From contig NZ_JAJTMY010000001.1 of NCBI RefSeq assembly GCF_021300615.1, forward strand, positions 381,095 through 445,094: a DNA stretch of 64,000 nt. The letters run 5' to 3'. The notes beneath the pieces were generated by a model. The model ran no database searches. It was not told the DNA's origin and was given only the letters and a program-made list of their open reading frames with translations. Numbering within the stretch: position 1 is the stretch's first letter; each line of letters starts with the position of its first letter. Below are positions 25,201 through 35,246 of this stretch, in pieces. Made by a program: the position numbers and the translations under genes. The DNA comes from Helicobacter anatolicus (lineage in GTDB: Bacteria; Campylobacterota; Campylobacteria; Campylobacterales; Helicobacteraceae).

Positions 25201-28200
25201 ACTTCCTACTATGATGCCACAAAATGGGGGATATAGTATTACAGGAAATATTTCAGCGCTAAATTCTGGGAATAACTCTTTAAAAAGTGAAGCAACAATG
25301 CAGATTCAAGGAAGCATTATTGCAGAAGGTGATGAGTCAAAAAATATGCTAGACTTAAAAGGTAGCTCTAAAATTAGTAATGGATTTTTGCGTGCTACAA
25401 ATGATGGAAATAATACCATTACTTTGAGTGAAAGTTCTAGCTTTGATTTTAGTGGTGCGGAATATGCTTTACTTGCAGATCATGGAAAAAATATGATCAC
25501 AAATCCAAATATGGGCAATGGAAGTGTGGCAAATACTATCATAGGAAATATTATTGCTAAAAATGGCGGAAGCAATGATCTTTCCAATGTGGCAAGCTTG
25601 AAAATCTCTCAAGCAAGTATCATTGCACAAGGCATGCAGGCAAAAAACCTCATCAAGCCAACACAAAATAATTCAAAAATTGAACTTATTGCTAATGATG
25701 GTAATGCAATTTTGGCAGATAATGGAAGTAATGATATTAGTCTTAAGGGTAATTCTCATAGTATTGCTGGGGCGATTGTAGCAAAAAATAATGGGCAAAA
25801 TATTTTAATCTTTGAGGATACAAATTCTGGTAAGGTCGTGATTAATGGGGATATTATCTCTAGTGGCACTGATTCTAAAAATACACTGACTTTAGGTGGG
25901 GCTTCAAGTGTTACTGGAGCAATTAGTACTACAAATGCAGAAAATTCTATCACGCTAAATAATACTGCGAGTTTTGCTATCAAATCTATTCTTGCAGATG
26001 GCGGAAAAAATACTTTAGTAAATGATATGACTACTAATAATAATGGTGTAAATCAAATCACTTTATCTATTATTGCTAAAAATGGCGGAAGCAATGATCT
26101 TGCAAAAATTAAAAATTATGAAATTTCTAAGGCTTATATTTCTGCTCTAGGAAATAATGCAAATAATACTATCGTATCAAATGAGATGAATAATAAAATC
26201 AATCTTATTGCAAATACCGATAACAATGCAATTTTAGCAAGCAATGGTTCAAATACTCTAAATTTGACCGCAGGAACTCATACAATCACAGGAAATATTA
26301 CTGCAAAAAATGGAAGCAATACAATTAATTTTGGTGTGCAAGATGGGGCATCAGTAGTAAAAGAAAATGGTGGAAACATCATGATTACAGGTGGATTTGA
26401 AGCACAAGGAACAGGAAAAAATACAATTATTATCAATTCTAAGGATTCTAAAATTACGCAAAGCTTTTTAAAAGCACAATCAGCAGGTGCTACAAATGAA
26501 ATCAAACTTATGGGGGGTGCAAGTTTTGCATTGATTAATTATGAAGAATCTTATGCAATGTATGCTGATGGTGGGGTGAATAATATTGTAAATGAAACAG
26601 GAGAAGATGCAGCTATGGCTGCAGCAAACACTATCACAGGAAATATTATTGCTAAAAATGGCGGAAAAAATAACCTTGATAAGATTACAAAATATACACT
26701 TACAGAAGGTTATATTAGTGCAAGTTCTAATGGATCAAAAAATACGCTAATTGTGCAAAATGGCTCTAGTATTTCTTTAGTGAGTGATTCTAATAAAAAT
26801 GCGGTTTTTGCAAATGGTGGGGAAAATAGCATTACTGCAGGGGTAAATATTAGTGATGGCGTTGATGGTGTGTCAGATATGGCAATGGCACAAAAAATTG
26901 CAGGGAATATTACCGCGCAAAATAGCGGAATCAATCAAATTACACTTAAAAAATTAGAAATCAAAGGTGATGTAAATAGCTCCACACAAGGTAAAAATAC
27001 CCTTATGCTTTCAAGTAGTGGAGGTGTTTTAAATGGTGCATTTAAAGCAACTAGCGGTGGGGTGAATACTCTTGAATTTTCTAATCAAGCAAAGATTGAT
27101 TTAAAAAATAATTCTGGTGATGGGTATGCGGTTTTTGCAAGTGGAGCAAGTACAAGTAATACTATAACAGATAAAAACACAAATGGAAATGTAGCAAATA
27201 CGATTAATGGTAATATCGCAGCATTTTCTCAAGCAATAAATACATTGAGCGTGAATAATGTGACATTTGAAGGTAATATTATTGCTAGAGGTGGTGGAGT
27301 GAATAAAATTACCTTTACTAAAGGACTAAGTCAAAACAATCATGAGATTTTTGCAGATGGTAAAGATTCTCAAAATATTTTGAGTTATACAGATTATGAA
27401 GCACATGGCTTAAGGGTAGAATCTGCAAATAATGGTAATAATGTGATTAGTCTTGCATTAGGTGCTGCTAAGGTTAATACAAGTAGTGTAGGAGATGCAT
27501 TTGATTTAACAATCTCTACAAGCGATACAAGTAAAAATATTATTGTTGTACAAGGGATAAGTAATGGTGCGACAAATAAGATTTATTATACAGGTGGGGT
27601 GACAGAGGTTTTACTCTCCACACAAAAAGCTACAAATCAAGCAGATATTACAAATGGGCTTAATCCGAGTAATTATAATAATGGGGTAATGTTAAGTTTA
27701 GATTCTGCTAAAGCTAATGATGTTTTAGGGGATTTTAGAGAGTATTCAGCATTTGTGACAAATATTGCTAGTGTGAAAATGAAAGATGAAAATGCCTATG
27801 TAGTTGGTGGAAATTATGTGGGTAGCTTTAATGTTTTAAATATGAAAAGCAAAGCAAGAGTGGGTGGTAGTGGCGATGTTGGTATTAGTATTGATAAGCA
27901 TTCAAGTTTTAATGCTGATCTTACAAATCAAAGTGCAACTTATCATATTAATTTAGATGAGAGTTCTAAGTGGTTTGTTAATAGAAGTACAAAGATTAAT
28001 CTGCTTAGCGCTACAAATACTAAGGCATATAGCGAAGATATGGGATCTACATTGTTACAAAATAATACAATTGTAGATATGGTAAGCGGTGGATATAGTG
28101 CAAAAAGAGGTTTTAGTAAAGAAGATAAGGATTTAGTAAATCTTACGCTTGATAATGTTAAATCTCTTGATCATGTAATTTTTAGAGGATTTGCAACACT

Positions 28201-29575
28201 CAATAGAAAAAAAGCAGACTTTATTGATGTAAATCAAGCAGATGGCACTAGTAGTGCAAGATTGCAAACTTATTATGATGATGAGAGTTTGGAGAATGCG
28301 GGGAGTTATTCTTATCAAGTAAATAATCGTGCAAATAATATTTTGGTAGCAACAGTTGAAAAAGATGCAAAAAATAATTTTTCTTTTGATACTACAAAAA
28401 AATCTATTGTAGAACAAGGATATTTGTTAGTAGAGACAGAATATATCAAAGTGCGCGAAGATAAAGAACCAAAACCTAAGCCACCAGAAGGTAGTGAGGA
28501 AACTCCAACATCAGAAGAAGAATTGGTAGATAATTATTATATTGGCTCTTATACTGCAAGGATTAATCCTAATGAGAGTACAAGAACTACTTCATTATTA
28601 TCAAGCCTTTATCTTGTCTATCTTTCGCATGTAGATAGTCTTAATAAAAGAATGGGTGAGCTTAGGGATAATGTTTATGATAATAACCTTTGGGTACGCA
28701 GTTTTGTGGGGCAGTCTAGCCAAAATAAAGATTTGAAAAATATTTTTGTAAATGCACAAGTAGGTTATGATTATGGATTTGGTTTTGAAGAGAGTATGCA
28801 CTATATTGGTTTTAGTGCAGGTTATGGATATAACAATCTCAAATCCAGTCTTTTACAAGCAAATTCTAATCTTATTGAAGCATCGATGTATTATGTATAT
28901 GTGGGAGATACAGGATTTTATTCTGATACGACTTTAAAATATAACATGATCACATTATCACCAAAAAATAGTGATGTGCAAAATTCTTTAATGGCACATG
29001 CATTTAATCTGGGAGAAGAGTTTGGTTATCGTGTACATTTTGGTGATACTCGAGCATTTTATTTGGATACAAATATGAGTTTTATTGCAGGTGCTATGAC
29101 AAAAATAGATCTATTGCAAAAAACAGGTGAAAAAATTCAAACACAAATGCATTCTCAAAGCGATTTGGCTATTTTACTTCGTGGTGGTGTAGGGATGACT
29201 TTTGGTTATAGCTTAAAAACTTCCAAAAATCAGACAGATTTTAGAGTGGGCGCTTCTTATATAGGGGATTATATCCTTGGAAAAGTGCAACTTGATGTGG
29301 GGAATATCGCAAAAGAAGAGCATAAGTTTGGTTACAATCAAATGGTTGTTATGTCTTTTGGAATCAATAGCTATCTAACAAAAAATCTAAGACTTTATTT
29401 TGAAGGACAGGCTGGATTTATGGGAAAAGTTGTTAATCAAGACTTTTTGGCAAATATTGGTTTGCGTTATAGTTTTGGTAATGAAAAAAGAGATTATCCA
29501 AATTATGCTATGACTTTTGATTTAACAAGTGATAAAGCAAGTAATAATGAAGATGATGAGGATGAGGATGAATAA
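16256..29575 (+). CDS. Giant autotransporter (type V secretion) with beta-helix passenger
   Basis: This is one uninterrupted 4439-residue frame. Residues 1-25 are a Sec signal peptide ending ILSA. The passenger (about 26-4100) is rich in Asn, Thr, Ser, Gly and Ile and built from short degenerate units of the form G-x-I-x-A-x-x-x-G-x-N-x-I-T-L, as in a right-handed beta-helix. Charged Lys/Glu insertions near residues 143-156 and 520-538 look like loops. I saw no Cys after the signal peptide. Residues about 3970-4110 resemble a stabilising stem. A beta-barrel follows from about 4112 (MGELRDN, then LWVRSFVGQ) to the terminal strand GLRYSF, with 32 further residues ending EDDEDEDE. It is longer than the H. 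pylori VacA-like proteins ImaA, FaaA and VlpC (roughly 2400-3200 residues). It is probably a surface fibre acting in adhesion or colonisation (inference). Its stop overlaps mnmG by 8 bases. Confidence 0.93.
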   Translation: MRIAKIKTTFVAFSLASIFCPILSAEQSSIDNKSDPKKVVTIGTPAMSDKLNGHISTTGSGNNTTVIFRGSSSMENGYIYVDSNAMGSGNGGGNGAASSNTIILQENSFLNLTKQTATATKAGDKTTININGTTPEKKKEKTQEQETKNIDFSILAVGNATNNINDLTTGNTTANQGKIESSIIALDKGKNIITNLRNTTIEGSLISEDGGSNTLSIDIGSNLKGYMSATKGGSNILNVNRTAVLNMETTQESEAASIFADGENSSNTIQGSTTNKATISGAVFASNKANNTITLSSADIKGHIKAQDGGSNSVVLKDGSIASVVTQGEGANNSITLQGSASLTGYIANLETTQGEQGQIPSKSENNIVLNGTSKLDLKANAMNGTKQDINASNAAISSIGEGNKNTITGNTTAENIITNDIFANKKGSNTIFLSNVKINSGGIIADGGSNTLNLDNLNLTGNVSAKNEGINNLTIKNLTMTGDVTADSKGQNLLTIGNSTTQSTIAGNITATGSKNATPQENQKEVEEEEKDSSNIIHFNNVAMTGKIAATKGGKNDITLIGSTITGDITATDNGQNTIIIGNASRSSMIKTNGGQSGKIEAGANGKNTILFNSGDVEGGIIANGTGAQNTITLGNEKYTGQIKANISSTSGGENNITIAAMDMTGNITANTQGTNIIKDSFPVAGQSRMEGGIYAKDGGNNAITLQNIAITQGINAEGDGSKNTITLGNGSINKNGIITSDINATTQGNNTITFGKNASLIGSINAKDGGTNTITEDSAKTTSFEVTGKILADNGTNTITLANAQIRDGILAQNKGKNELKISSAHQDYKLQSNIVADTGGSNTITIGGEKPPAQMQNNGTFGNLLGNILAKGNQSSNEITLNNSGFLKGNLWSDTKNEANALQKNHNTITLNDNSHLELVVLDENNPYAVYASGNGANNTIKDNAATSTQSVIKGGITADNIKKDSLNDVAMNNIHLKNLSLHGDITAFNAGQNQITFLQAQMQGNINADTKGKNLITMDENSRVNINGNVTATEGGENTLTLKNNANLQIASDNNDKSFQAIGEGSKNTLSEDKGVMDSSGLVQGHIFAKNQGKNTINVRKINITGDAITQGGSNTITIGGKNSTKADADIAADMQGSLIANSGYNAGMIEDSTNTLVLNGAALFHDGQLLAQHTSAQEKAHNKITINDNAAISLKGKQVYDNEGSKQGSGNDAIFSDSLQAYNEITDNSMGKKVQNITGNIYAKNNTINDTSIQSGNKVQLQNANIAGSIIADDSGINTIALGNQKQSDNQAPSILMGNVIANQMGKNTLTLHNTSMNDGANVYGISAKANGNVLETSNTLTFSGNSRIANTYLSAIQEGGKNDTTKEVVNTLTLKDNTSMHLVANREDNRAVYTSGYNAKNKINDMSTGDKKITGSIVANDMGVNDFNFKKITINEGGTIYGIEATGKESSVTETKNTIVLNDNSSIFNTYVLATQEGDGDAAETSNTITLDDTSIINLKANHDENAITADGKKTKNTIADTSTSTSTTPAPVAKEDEAIKGHSIVGNIYANKSGQNVVTLKNLTMQGSILANETGQNKLVFTDSSLNASPIKQGIISSANANEDFDTTNSLTLNGNSSLSNTYLKAYQQAQTDSEKKIKTAGNTIILNGSSTLNLVAGEVTEQGLDGEEKAAILAYGVWAKNTITDTTTSQHVITGDIKANFNATNEITLNKVTMRGDIIAESAANNKITFGKERDSGSFDGDIIAITKYSASKNEVIFNGMQIGGAEINKIYNENGGNNAITLDKGSTLNNMYMYAQKRTSENKITLADTESILHLNANPETQFAMFASQDTAKNIIEGMDTNEKDHSIQGDLQAQNNASNSVTLNKLTLTGNMVADTEGSNTITIKKGGMVKGDISALGGGKNTLILKDTMIDSKSISAENLKSNNAITMDGNSSLIVQNETQNAIFADEGSNDIKQGTTTGENSIVGDILAQNKGKNTITLDNLKMKGNVLVNTGGSNTLSFGVDGKQSTLEGDVRSTGGKNEITINHGAIKGGILATGNETDNLKSSNTISLNTAKLEDSYLFAKTEGEAGRFEARNNVSLKEDSSVIFRDYEGNAIFASGVNSGNIINGLSAKASTSIISSNILAENKGTNTLSLSNVNVTGDVLALNEGSNSLEFGKSNGQNTLQGNLYADAGENKVTLTSFSMTGSMIVLSDNSKNTLTLSGSTMTGYMQAISEETGASNTLTINDTSTIMLKGASLRDKNNQSVGTGNDAIYTQGANSKNIIQDNSVDGTFNTISGNVTAVSGGRNSYNFKKLQMQGSLYALKENASNTITISDQSHIRDGLIRAEGNGVSNTITLDSSAKIQNMYLEANAQEGNASNSLTLNGTSTMNLSGSAVAVSARGEGSSNMIAGTSSGNHEILGDIFADAGNNKIDLTGNLTLTGNINSQNNGSNTISINQGTFTGNIVALGGGKNTLTATKEASPKLETYNTSILAEGEESINTLTLGGASVLNGGTLTARAGGKNSLTFEGTSNFTFQGEQYALLAEGENSLNHIIGPTGKIVGNILARDGGVNELRQAQSLNIASGYISSIGEGSQNNILANLANGNVIIIANSNDGNAILAQDGGSNKIEINNIEKNNFDSITGNITAKNAGVNSITYGGNLQLDITGSVIAEGEGSKNTLNLNSQSKLHSGYLDAKSGGVNTLIFGGEANFALKHQNGDYAILADGEGSKNDLQSEEQSSVTGNIIAKNGGSNDLSKVKKLTLMDGYISAVGEGSSNTIISDLSSFKLIKNANDNNAILADGGNNIFTLNSTDSSNGNEMSITGDITAKNEGSNTLSYTGTKELGITGSIHALGGRNTLMFNSASKISQGVLESTNGGGNTITFSNGGNFEFIGDKFAILADGEGSTNTITSTTQSSITGNILALNGGINDLSKVENIDIKNGYIVASGEGGKNIITPKTASFVLHANPNDNNAILADNSGGNTITLPTMMPQNGGYSITGNISALNSGNNSLKSEATMQIQGSIIAEGDESKNMLDLKGSSKISNGFLRATNDGNNTITLSESSSFDFSGAEYALLADHGKNMITNPNMGNGSVANTIIGNIIAKNGGSNDLSNVASLKISQASIIAQGMQAKNLIKPTQNNSKIELIANDGNAILADNGSNDISLKGNSHSIAGAIVAKNNGQNILIFEDTNSGKVVINGDIISSGTDSKNTLTLGGASSVTGAISTTNAENSITLNNTASFAIKSILADGGKNTLVNDMTTNNNGVNQITLSIIAKNGGSNDLAKIKNYEISKAYISALGNNANNTIVSNEMNNKINLIANTDNNAILASNGSNTLNLTAGTHTITGNITAKNGSNTINFGVQDGASVVKENGGNIMITGGFEAQGTGKNTIIINSKDSKITQSFLKAQSAGATNEIKLMGGASFALINYEESYAMYADGGVNNIVNETGEDAAMAAANTITGNIIAKNGGKNNLDKITKYTLTEGYISASSNGSKNTLIVQNGSSISLVSDSNKNAVFANGGENSITAGVNISDGVDGVSDMAMAQKIAGNITAQNSGINQITLKKLEIKGDVNSSTQGKNTLMLSSSGGVLNGAFKATSGGVNTLEFSNQAKIDLKNNSGDGYAVFASGASTSNTITDKNTNGNVANTINGNIAAFSQAINTLSVNNVTFEGNIIARGGGVNKITFTKGLSQNNHEIFADGKDSQNILSYTDYEAHGLRVESANNGNNVISLALGAAKVNTSSVGDAFDLTISTSDTSKNIIVVQGISNGATNKIYYTGGVTEVLLSTQKATNQADITNGLNPSNYNNGVMLSLDSAKANDVLGDFREYSAFVTNIASVKMKDENAYVVGGNYVGSFNVLNMKSKARVGGSGDVGISIDKHSSFNADLTNQSATYHINLDESSKWFVNRSTKINLLSATNTKAYSEDMGSTLLQNNTIVDMVSGGYSAKRGFSKEDKDLVNLTLDNVKSLDHVIFRGFATLNRKKADFIDVNQADGTSSARLQTYYDDESLENAGSYSYQVNNRANNILVATVEKDAKNNFSFDTTKKSIVEQGYLLVETEYIKVREDKEPKPKPPEGSEETPTSEEELVDNYYIGSYTARINPNESTRTTSLLSSLYLVYLSHVDSLNKRMGELRDNVYDNNLWVRSFVGQSSQNKDLKNIFVNAQVGYDYGFGFEESMHYIGFSAGYGYNNLKSSLLQANSNLIEASMYYVYVGDTGFYSDTTLKYNMITLSPKNSDVQNSLMAHAFNLGEEFGYRVHFGDTRAFYLDTNMSFIAGAMTKIDLLQKTGEKIQTQMHSQSDLAILLRGGVGMTFGYSLKTSKNQTDFRVGASYIGDYILGKVQLDVGNIAKEEHKFGYNQMVVMSFGINSYLTKNLRLYFEGQAGFMGKVVNQDFLANIGLRYSFGNEKRDYPNYAMTFDLTSDKASNNEDDEDEDE
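23924..27208 (+). repeat. Six higher-order repeats (about 173-192 residues each) in the autotransporter passenger
   Basis: On top of the short beta-helix units, a long-period repeat covers residues 2557-3651. Each unit opens with a version of [13 protein letters not shown], then a GYISA-x-GEGS-x-NTI segment, then [11 protein letters not shown], and closes with a phenylalanine-containing strand and a second ALLADG-like segment. Units start at 23924, 24470, 25001, 25544, 26063 and 26639, with pitches of 546, 531, 543, 519, 576 and 570 bases to the next matching position at 27209. All pitches are multiples of three. Confidence 0.85.
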
Positions 29576-31484
29576 TTTTGATATTTTGGTAATTGGTGGG
29601 GGACATGCAGGAATTGAAGCAAGCAGAATTAGTGCTATGATGGGAGCAAGAACACATCTTTTGACAATGCTTGTAGAAAATATTGGTTTGGCAAGTTGTA
29701 ACCCTGCAATCGGTGGGCTTGGAAAAGGACATTTGGTAAAAGAGATTGATGCGCTAGGTGGTGCTATGGGGTTTTTGACAGATCAAAGTGGTTTGCAATA
29801 TCGAATCTTAAATGCTTCCAAAGGTCCTGCAGTAAGAGGTACTAGAGCACAAATTGATATGGATTTATACAGAATTCATGCAAGAAACTTGATTTTAAAT
29901 ACACAAAATTTAAGTGTCTCACAAGAAGTGGTAGATTCTTTGATTTGCAAGGAACAAAAGATTGTTGGAGTAAAAACAAATATCGGAAAAACTTACTATG
30001 CAAAAAAGATCATTATCACTACAGGGACTTTTTTGCGTGGGCTTGTACATATCGGAGAGAGTAAAAGTCATAATGGAAGATTTGGCGAGGATAGTGCTAA
30101 CAATCTTTCAATAAGCCTTAAAGAACTTGGATTTGAATTAGGGAGACTAAAGACGGGGACTTGTCCGCGTGTAGATGGAAGAAGTATTGATTTTTCTCAT
30201 TTAGAAGTGCATTATGGAGATGAGATTCCTCCATATTTTAGTTATCACACCAAAGAGTTTAACCCTAAGCAACTTCCTTGCTATGTGACTTATACAAATG
30301 AAATTACTCATCAATATATCCGTGATAATTTTTCTCGTGCACCACTTTTTACAGGACAGATTGAGGGGGTAGGACCTAGATATTGTCCAAGTATTGAAGA
30401 TAAGGTCAATCGTTTTGCAGACAAAGAAAGGCATCAATTATTTTTAGAGCCCCAGACTTTTGATAAGATTGAATACTATATCAATGGTTTAAGCACTTCC
30501 TTGCCTTTTGATATACAGGAAAAAATGATTCACTCTATAGCAGGATTAGAAAATGCAAGGATCACACGCTATGGTTATGCAATAGAATATGATTATGTTA
30601 ATCCTACAGCACTTTGGCATACACTTGAGACAAAGCTTATTAAAGGGCTTTATTTTGCAGGTCAGATTAATGGTACTACAGGATATGAAGAAGCTGCTGC
30701 ACAAGGAATTATGGCAGGGATTAATGCAGTTTTAAGTCTTAAAAAAGATGAAGAGAGATTTAAGGGTTGTTTTGGCGACTTAGAAGAGTTGGTTTTGCGA
30801 AGAGATGAAGGATATATTGGGGTAATGATTGATGATTTGGTCACAAAAGGTACAAATGAACCTTATAGAGTTTTTACCTCAAGAGCGGAATATCGCCTAC
30901 TTTTGCGAGAAGACAATGCTATTTTTCGCTTAGGAGAATATGCTTATAAATTAGGCTTAATGCAAGAAGAAGAATATCAAAGGCTTAAGCAAGATCAAGA
31001 GGATATATTTCAAGGAATGGAATTTTTGAAAAATACAATTCTTACTCCTTCAAAAGAAACATTAAAACTTTTAGAAAATTTAGGGGAAGCACCAATAGGT
31101 GATAAATGTAGTGCAATTTTGGTGGCAGGAAGAGATAGTTTTGATGATAAAAAATTAGAAAGATTTGCACCGATGTTTGGCAATATGAGTAAAAGAGCAA
31201 AAGAGCAGATAAAAATCCTTGCAAAATATGATGCTTATATCCAAAAACAAATGTTAAGTGTTGCACAAATGGATGAGATGTTAAAAGTAAGAATCCCAAA
31301 AGATTTTGTTTTTGATGGTATTGCGGGATTAAGTTTGGAAGTAGTAGAAAAACTCAATAAGTTTCGTCCTAGTACGCTTTTCCATGCATCAAATATTAGC
31401 GGAATTACTCCAGCAAGTTTAGATGTATTGCATTTATATATTCATTTGCATCATAAAAAAAGGGCAGAAAATGTCGGTTGTTGA
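29568..31484 (+). CDS. mnmG: tRNA uridine-5-carboxymethylaminomethyl modification enzyme
   Basis: The 638-residue protein is MnmG (GidA), the FAD-binding partner of MnmE that installs the cmnm5 group on wobble uridines. The FAD site [11 protein letters not shown] is at residues 6-16. [17 protein letters not shown] and [17 protein letters not shown] follow, and the C-terminal helical domain is intact. The ATG at 29568 is chosen because [15 protein letters not shown] is the conserved N-terminus; an upstream in-frame ATG at 29529 would add 13 unrelated residues encoded inside the autotransporter end. The start codon lies in ATGAATAA, overlapping the autotransporter stop, with GAG-rich codons upstream acting as ribosome site. 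It overlaps dapE by 14 bases. Confidence 0.97.
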   Translation: MNNFDILVIGGGHAGIEASRISAMMGARTHLLTMLVENIGLASCNPAIGGLGKGHLVKEIDALGGAMGFLTDQSGLQYRILNASKGPAVRGTRAQIDMDLYRIHARNLILNTQNLSVSQEVVDSLICKEQKIVGVKTNIGKTYYAKKIIITTGTFLRGLVHIGESKSHNGRFGEDSANNLSISLKELGFELGRLKTGTCPRVDGRSIDFSHLEVHYGDEIPPYFSYHTKEFNPKQLPCYVTYTNEITHQYIRDNFSRAPLFTGQIEGVGPRYCPSIEDKVNRFADKERHQLFLEPQTFDKIEYYINGLSTSLPFDIQEKMIHSIAGLENARITRYGYAIEYDYVNPTALWHTLETKLIKGLYFAGQINGTTGYEEAAAQGIMAGINAVLSLKKDEERFKGCFGDLEELVLRRDEGYIGVMIDDLVTKGTNEPYRVFTSRAEYRLLLREDNAIFRLGEYAYKLGLMQEEEYQRLKQDQEDIFQGMEFLKNTILTPSKETLKLLENLGEAPIGDKCSAILVAGRDSFDDKKLERFAPMFGNMSKRAKEQIKILAKYDAYIQKQMLSVAQMDEMLKVRIPKDFVFDGIAGLSLEVVEKLNKFRPSTLFHASNISGITPASLDVLHLYIHLHHKKRAENVGC

Positions 31485-32640
31485 GATATTAAAAAAACTT
31501 GTAAGTTATCCTACAGTTACACCAAAAGAATGTGATATTTATACTTATATTAAGAATCTTTTGCCTGATTTTGAGGCATTAAGTTTTAATAAAAATGAAG
31601 TAAAGAATCTATTTTTATATAAAGTTTATGGGGACTTGCCTAAAAATACTTCCTTAGATAATCTTATGCATTTGTGTTTTGCAGGACATGTTGATGTAGT
31701 TCCTGCTGGAGAGGGTTGGGGGAGTGATCCTTTTGTTCCCATGCTAAAAGATAATAAGATTTATGGTCGCGGCACGCAGGATATGAAAGGTGGTATTGCA
31801 GGATTTTTAGATGCATTAATGCAAAATACTCACAAGATAACAGAACCAAAGATTATTTCTATTTTATTAACTAGTGATGAAGAAGGAGTAGGGGTTGATG
31901 GTACAAGATATGTATTAGAAGAATTAAAAAAAATCAATCTTTTACCGCATTTTGCTATCGTAGCAGAGCCAACAAGCAGTCAAGAATTTGGTGATACAAT
32001 TAAGATTGGGCGAAGAGGATCTATTAATGGAGTGTTGCATATTTTAGGAAAACAAGGGCATGTTGCATATCCTGAGAAATGTATCAATCCTGTGGAGGTT
32101 TTGGGTGAAAGATTAGGCATGCTTGCAGGGGTAAATCTTGATAATGGAGATGAATTTTTTGCACCTTCAAAGCTTGTGATTACTGATATTCGTGGGGGTA
32201 TGGAAGTAGTTAATGTGACACCAAATGATTTAAAAATCATGTTTAATGTAAGAAACAGCACACTAACTACTAAAGAAAGTGTAGAAAAATATCTTATTGA
32301 TACATTAAAGGGAATAGATTACCATTTAGAGTTAAAGCAAAGTTCTTATCCTTTTAGAAGCCTAAAAGATGGTTTTTTGGTGAAAAATTTTCAAGAAATT
32401 TTACAAAATCTTATAGGAAAAGAGGTAAAGTTAAGCACAAGTGGTGGGACAAGTGATGCAAGATTTTTTGCACAACATCAAATTGAAGTGATAGAATTTG
32501 GTGTAATAAATGATAAAATACATAGTATTGATGAATGTGTGGAGATTAAGGAATTAGAGCTTTTGTCTCAAGTTTTTTTACAAATCATACAAAAATTTTT
32601 AGGAGTAGAGAATGCAAAAAGTAATTTTAATGAAGGGTGA
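31471..32640 (+). CDS. dapE: Succinyl-diaminopimelate desuccinylase
   Basis: The 389-residue M20-family metallopeptidase hydrolyses N-succinyl-LL-diaminopimelate to give LL-DAP for lysine and peptidoglycan synthesis. Zinc-ligand and catalytic segments are visible: [10 protein letters not shown] (His, Asp), [10 protein letters not shown] (Asp), [12 protein letters not shown] (Glu pair) and a C-terminal GGTSDARFF followed by [14 protein letters not shown] (His). The ATG at 31471 is used because [18 protein letters not shown] is the family N-terminus; earlier in-frame codons lie within mnmG. The mnmG-dapE order matches H. pylori as I recall it. The 3' end overlaps yedF by 29 bases. Confidence 0.96.
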   Translation: MSVVEILKKLVSYPTVTPKECDIYTYIKNLLPDFEALSFNKNEVKNLFLYKVYGDLPKNTSLDNLMHLCFAGHVDVVPAGEGWGSDPFVPMLKDNKIYGRGTQDMKGGIAGFLDALMQNTHKITEPKIISILLTSDEEGVGVDGTRYVLEELKKINLLPHFAIVAEPTSSQEFGDTIKIGRRGSINGVLHILGKQGHVAYPEKCINPVEVLGERLGMLAGVNLDNGDEFFAPSKLVITDIRGGMEVVNVTPNDLKIMFNVRNSTLTTKESVEKYLIDTLKGIDYHLELKQSSYPFRSLKDGFLVKNFQEILQNLIGKEVKLSTSGGTSDARFFAQHQIEVIEFGVINDKIHSIDECVEIKELELLSQVFLQIIQKFLGVENAKSNFNEG

Positions 32641-32959
32641 TAAGATTGGTGAGGGTGAATTAGGGAAAATGGTAGGTGCAGGATTTATACAAGCTATTTG
32701 TATGCAATGTGAAAAAAATCAAAATTTATTACCTAAGGCAATAGTTTTTTTGAATAATAGTGTTTTATTTGGTTTAGAGGAAACAAATAAAGAGGTTTTT
32801 GCCGCATTAAAAAAATTAGAATCTATGGGTGTAGAATTGGAGTTTTGTGAGACTTGTTTAAATTATTTTAATATTAAAGATAAGTTAGCAGTAGGTAGAA
32901 TAAATCATGCAATGTATATTAGTGAACTTTTATTGAGTGCTGAGGTACTTAGTTTATGA
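32612..32959 (+). CDS. Selenium-metabolism protein YedF-like (DsrE/F domain only)
   Basis: The 115-residue protein resembles the C-terminal DsrE-like domain of YedF, a sulfurtransferase-like protein genetically tied to selenium use. The N-terminal TusA/SirA-like domain of two-domain YedF is absent, so this is the short form. Conserved elements are FLNNSVLFGLEET and the Cys pair in FCETCLNYF near residues 89-92, which could handle a persulfide or selenium intermediate. It starts with AGGAG six bases upstream inside the end of dapE. It ends in an ATGA overlap with selD, the strongest clue to a role in selenium delivery. The exact biochemistry is unknown. Confidence 0.8.
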   Translation: MQKVILMKGDKIGEGELGKMVGAGFIQAICMQCEKNQNLLPKAIVFLNNSVLFGLEETNKEVFAALKKLESMGVELEFCETCLNYFNIKDKLAVGRINHAMYISELLLSAEVLSL

Positions 32960-33981
32960 GTGAAAAGCTTACGCATTTTGTACAGTGTGCAGGGTGAGCT
33001 GGAAAAGCAGGTCCGGGAGATCTTTCACAAATTTTTTCTAGCTTAAGCCAACCACAAAATCCAAACCTTGTTGCAGGTTTTGAGCACAATGAGGATTGTG
33101 GAATTTATCAGATTGATTCTAATAATTTTTTGTTGCAAAGCGTGGATTTTATTACTCCAGTGGTAGATGATCCTTATATTTATGGAAAAATTGCTGCAGC
33201 AAATGCTTTGAGTGATATTTTTACAATGGGGTCTGAAGTGCAAACCGCATTAAATATATTGATGTGGGATAGAGAGCATGTAAGCAAGGAGGCGTTAGGG
33301 GAAATTCTAAAAGGTGGTATGGAAAAGATAATAGAATCTAATGCTGTTTTATTAGGAGGGCATACCATTATTGATAGGGAGCAAAAATATGGACTTAGTG
33401 TGAGTGGAATCGCACAAAAATTTTGGAAAAACAATACTGCAAAAATCGGTGATGTTTTGATTTTATGTAAGCCTATTGGTAGTGGTATTATTACAACTGC
33501 ACTTAAAAAAGAAAAACTCTTGTTATCTCAAGCACAAATTTGTATAGATTCTATGCAGCTTTTGAATTTATATGCAATGCGTGTTGCAAAAAATTATCCT
33601 ATTAGCGCATGTACCGATATTACTGGTTTTGGGTTAATTGGGCATATTTATGAAATGTGTAGAGAAGATTTAGGAGTAAATCTTTTTGTAGATAGCGTGG
33701 CGATTTTTCCACAGGTAACGGAACTAATCTTGCAGGGGTGTGTTTCAGGTGGTAGTAAAAACAATAAAGCCTATTATGAAAAATATGTTAAAAAAGAAAA
33801 AGAAATGCAAGAAGATATCTTTTTGTATGATGCACAAACTTCAGGTGGAATTGTTTTTGCTTTGTCAAAAGAAAAGGCAAAATTTCTACTTGATGAGTTG
33901 AAAAAAACAAAGTATGAATATGCAAGTATTATTGGCGAGTTTGTACCACGAAGAGGTGATTGTGCAATCGTATTGGGATAA
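32956..33981 (+). CDS. selD: Selenophosphate synthase, selenocysteine-containing (UGA at codon 14)
   Basis: SelD makes selenophosphate from selenide and ATP. Read conventionally the gene appears to begin at 33130, but the conserved N-terminus lies upstream in the same frame, interrupted only by TGA at 32995-32997. Reading through gives MSEKLTHFVQCAGUAGKAGP and 341 residues in total. U14 and K17 match the spacing of the catalytic Cys/Sec and Lys of known SelD enzymes, and Sec at this position is established in other bacteria, including Haemophilus. Other family segments are SVDFITPVVDDPYIYGKIAAANALSD and CTDITGFGLIGH. The ATG overlaps the yedF stop (ATGA). The host must carry selA, selB and selC elsewhere. 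Confidence 0.94.
32997..33043 (+). promoter_or_regulatory. SECIS-like stem-loop after the selD UGA
   Basis: Starting at the A of the UGA, AGCTGGAAAA (32997-33006) can pair with TTTTCTAGCT (33034-33043) for ten pairs, one of them G-U. Inside, AGGTC (33009-33013) pairs with GATCT (33019-33023) around a five-base CGGGA loop. A hairpin directly 3' of the codon is what bacterial SelB recognises. The pairing was found by eye, without energy calculation. Confidence 0.7.
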
Positions 33982-33993
33982 TGGAGGATTTTT

Positions 33994-34629
33994 TTGAGAA
34001 TCTTAAGTATTGTGGGATTATTTTTGTTATTTATGACAGGTTGTGTGAAATTGAATATGGGATATTATTCAGTATTACAAAAAGATTATCGTTTTAATAT
34101 TAATGCGCCTTTGGTGATTATGCATGATACAAATGATTTGTTATCGGCATATTATGTAGATTTGATTATTTATGAATTGCAAAAAAGAGGGTTTAATAGC
34201 ATTTATAAGCAAAATGAGTTGCATCTCTCTGGAGCTAGAAATGCGGTATATATTCGTCTTTTTAAGGATATACGATCCTATCCTAGCGTGAGTTATAATT
34301 ATAGTGTAATTAATGATGGTGTGGTTTCATCTTGTTATTTTTATGGTGAAAAGTTTTATTGCGATAATTCTCCACAAAAAAGTTTTAATTTGACAGATTT
34401 TTCGCAACGCACTAATTATGCTTTGAGTTATCATTTTACGCTTGATTGGTATGATTTAAACACAAAACGGCGAATTATGTATGTTGATGGAAGTGTGCAG
34501 GGGAAAACTTGTGGTTATAATTATGTATTTAGAGATTTGATTTATCATACAATTAATCGTATGGATTTTACGCGTGAAGAAAACTATAATTATACCTCTC
34601 CTTTGCCTTATTATTGGGTTTGTGATTAA
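33994..34629 (+). CDS. Putative lipoprotein, unknown function
   Basis: This 211-residue product begins with TTG, six bases after GGAGG; no in-frame ATG precedes residue 14. The N-terminus is a lipoprotein signal, a short hydrophobic run ending FMTGC with the lipid-carrying Cys at residue 17. The mature part is Tyr- and Asn-rich and predicted beta-rich, with Cys residues near 109, 116, 170 and 210 that could form disulfides in the periplasm. I do not recognise a family. It lies 12 bases after selD and its stop overlaps the queD start by one base, so it is co-expressed with queuosine genes, without evident functional connection. Confidence 0.78.
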   Translation: MRILSIVGLFLLFMTGCVKLNMGYYSVLQKDYRFNINAPLVIMHDTNDLLSAYYVDLIIYELQKRGFNSIYKQNELHLSGARNAVYIRLFKDIRSYPSVSYNYSVINDGVVSSCYFYGEKFYCDNSPQKSFNLTDFSQRTNYALSYHFTLDWYDLNTKRRIMYVDGSVQGKTCGYNYVFRDLIYHTINRMDFTREENYNYTSPLPYYWVCD

Positions 34630-35246
34630 TGATTATTAGAAGAAGTTTTAATTTTTGTGCTGCACATATTGTGAGAAATTGCACATCAGAGCGTTGTTCA
34701 AGAAGTTTGCATGGACATAATTATAAAGTTGAGGTGTTTGTAAGTGCTAAAAAACTTGATAATGCGGGAATGGTGTTAGATTTTGGAATCTTTAAAAATC
34801 AGATTGCGGAGTTTATTGATAGTTTTGATCATGCACATCACTTTTGGAATAAAGAAAATGAAGAAGTAAAAAATTTTTATCGTATGCATTCCAAACGCTA
34901 TGTGGAATTGAGTGTTAATCCTAGTGCAGAAAACTATGCATTATTATTTTTGTATTTTATAAATAAGATTTTAGGTGCGATGCAATATGAAAATAATGAA
35001 GGGGAGATTATATTAGAATCTGTGCGCGTACATGAAACAGAAAATGGTTATGCAGAGGCTTTTAAAGAAGATCTAGATAATATTGATTTTATGCGTGAAA
35101 TAAATTTGGAGAGTATTGTTTTTTCTAAAGGAATTATGGAAGTATGGAAAGATAGAAAGATGATGGATAAAATGAAGAATTATTATATTATAGGCGGAGA
35201 AAAACCTTTTAAAAATCCTATTCCTACACAACAGATTCTATGTTAA
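34629..35246 (+). CDS. queD: 6-carboxytetrahydropterin synthase
   Basis: The 205-residue protein is QueD, which converts dihydroneopterin triphosphate to 6-carboxy-5,6,7,8-tetrahydropterin in queuosine synthesis. Zinc-binding His residues are in FNFCAAHIV and LHGHNYKVEV, and the catalytic Cys precedes the second motif in TSERCSRSLHGH. DHAHHFW and ESVRVHETENGYAEA complete the active site. It is longer than E. coli QueD (about 120 residues) because of an insertion before PSAENYALLF and a C-terminal extension. There is no Shine-Dalgarno sequence; the start overlaps the preceding stop (TAATG), so translation is likely coupled. It overlaps queE by 7 bases. Confidence 0.93.
   Translation: MIIRRSFNFCAAHIVRNCTSERCSRSLHGHNYKVEVFVSAKKLDNAGMVLDFGIFKNQIAEFIDSFDHAHHFWNKENEEVKNFYRMHSKRYVELSVNPSAENYALLFLYFINKILGAMQYENNEGEIILESVRVHETENGYAEAFKEDLDNIDFMREINLESIVFSKGIMEVWKDRKMMDKMKNYYIIGGEKPFKNPIPTQQILC

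Noticed and set aside
18030-26520. G6 tracts as phase-variation switches in the autotransporter
   Set aside because: The longest tracts I noticed are six G, shorter than those usually variable in Helicobacter. The ACAAGT hexamer repeat near 20836 changes length only in frame.
17290-26934. Many reverse-strand ORFs opposite the giant autotransporter
   Set aside because: They are hydrophobic or Cys/Ile-rich shadows produced by the Asn/Thr/Ser codon bias of the forward repeat, without ribosome sites or recognisable domains.
16256-28000. CRISPR-like or minisatellite array in the autotransporter
   Set aside because: The repeats are degenerate at DNA level and irregular in spacing, and they preserve the reading frame as protein repeats.
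33130-33981. selD as a truncated pseudogene starting at 33130
   Set aside because: The missing N-terminus is present upstream in the same frame and is complete if the UGA is read as Sec.
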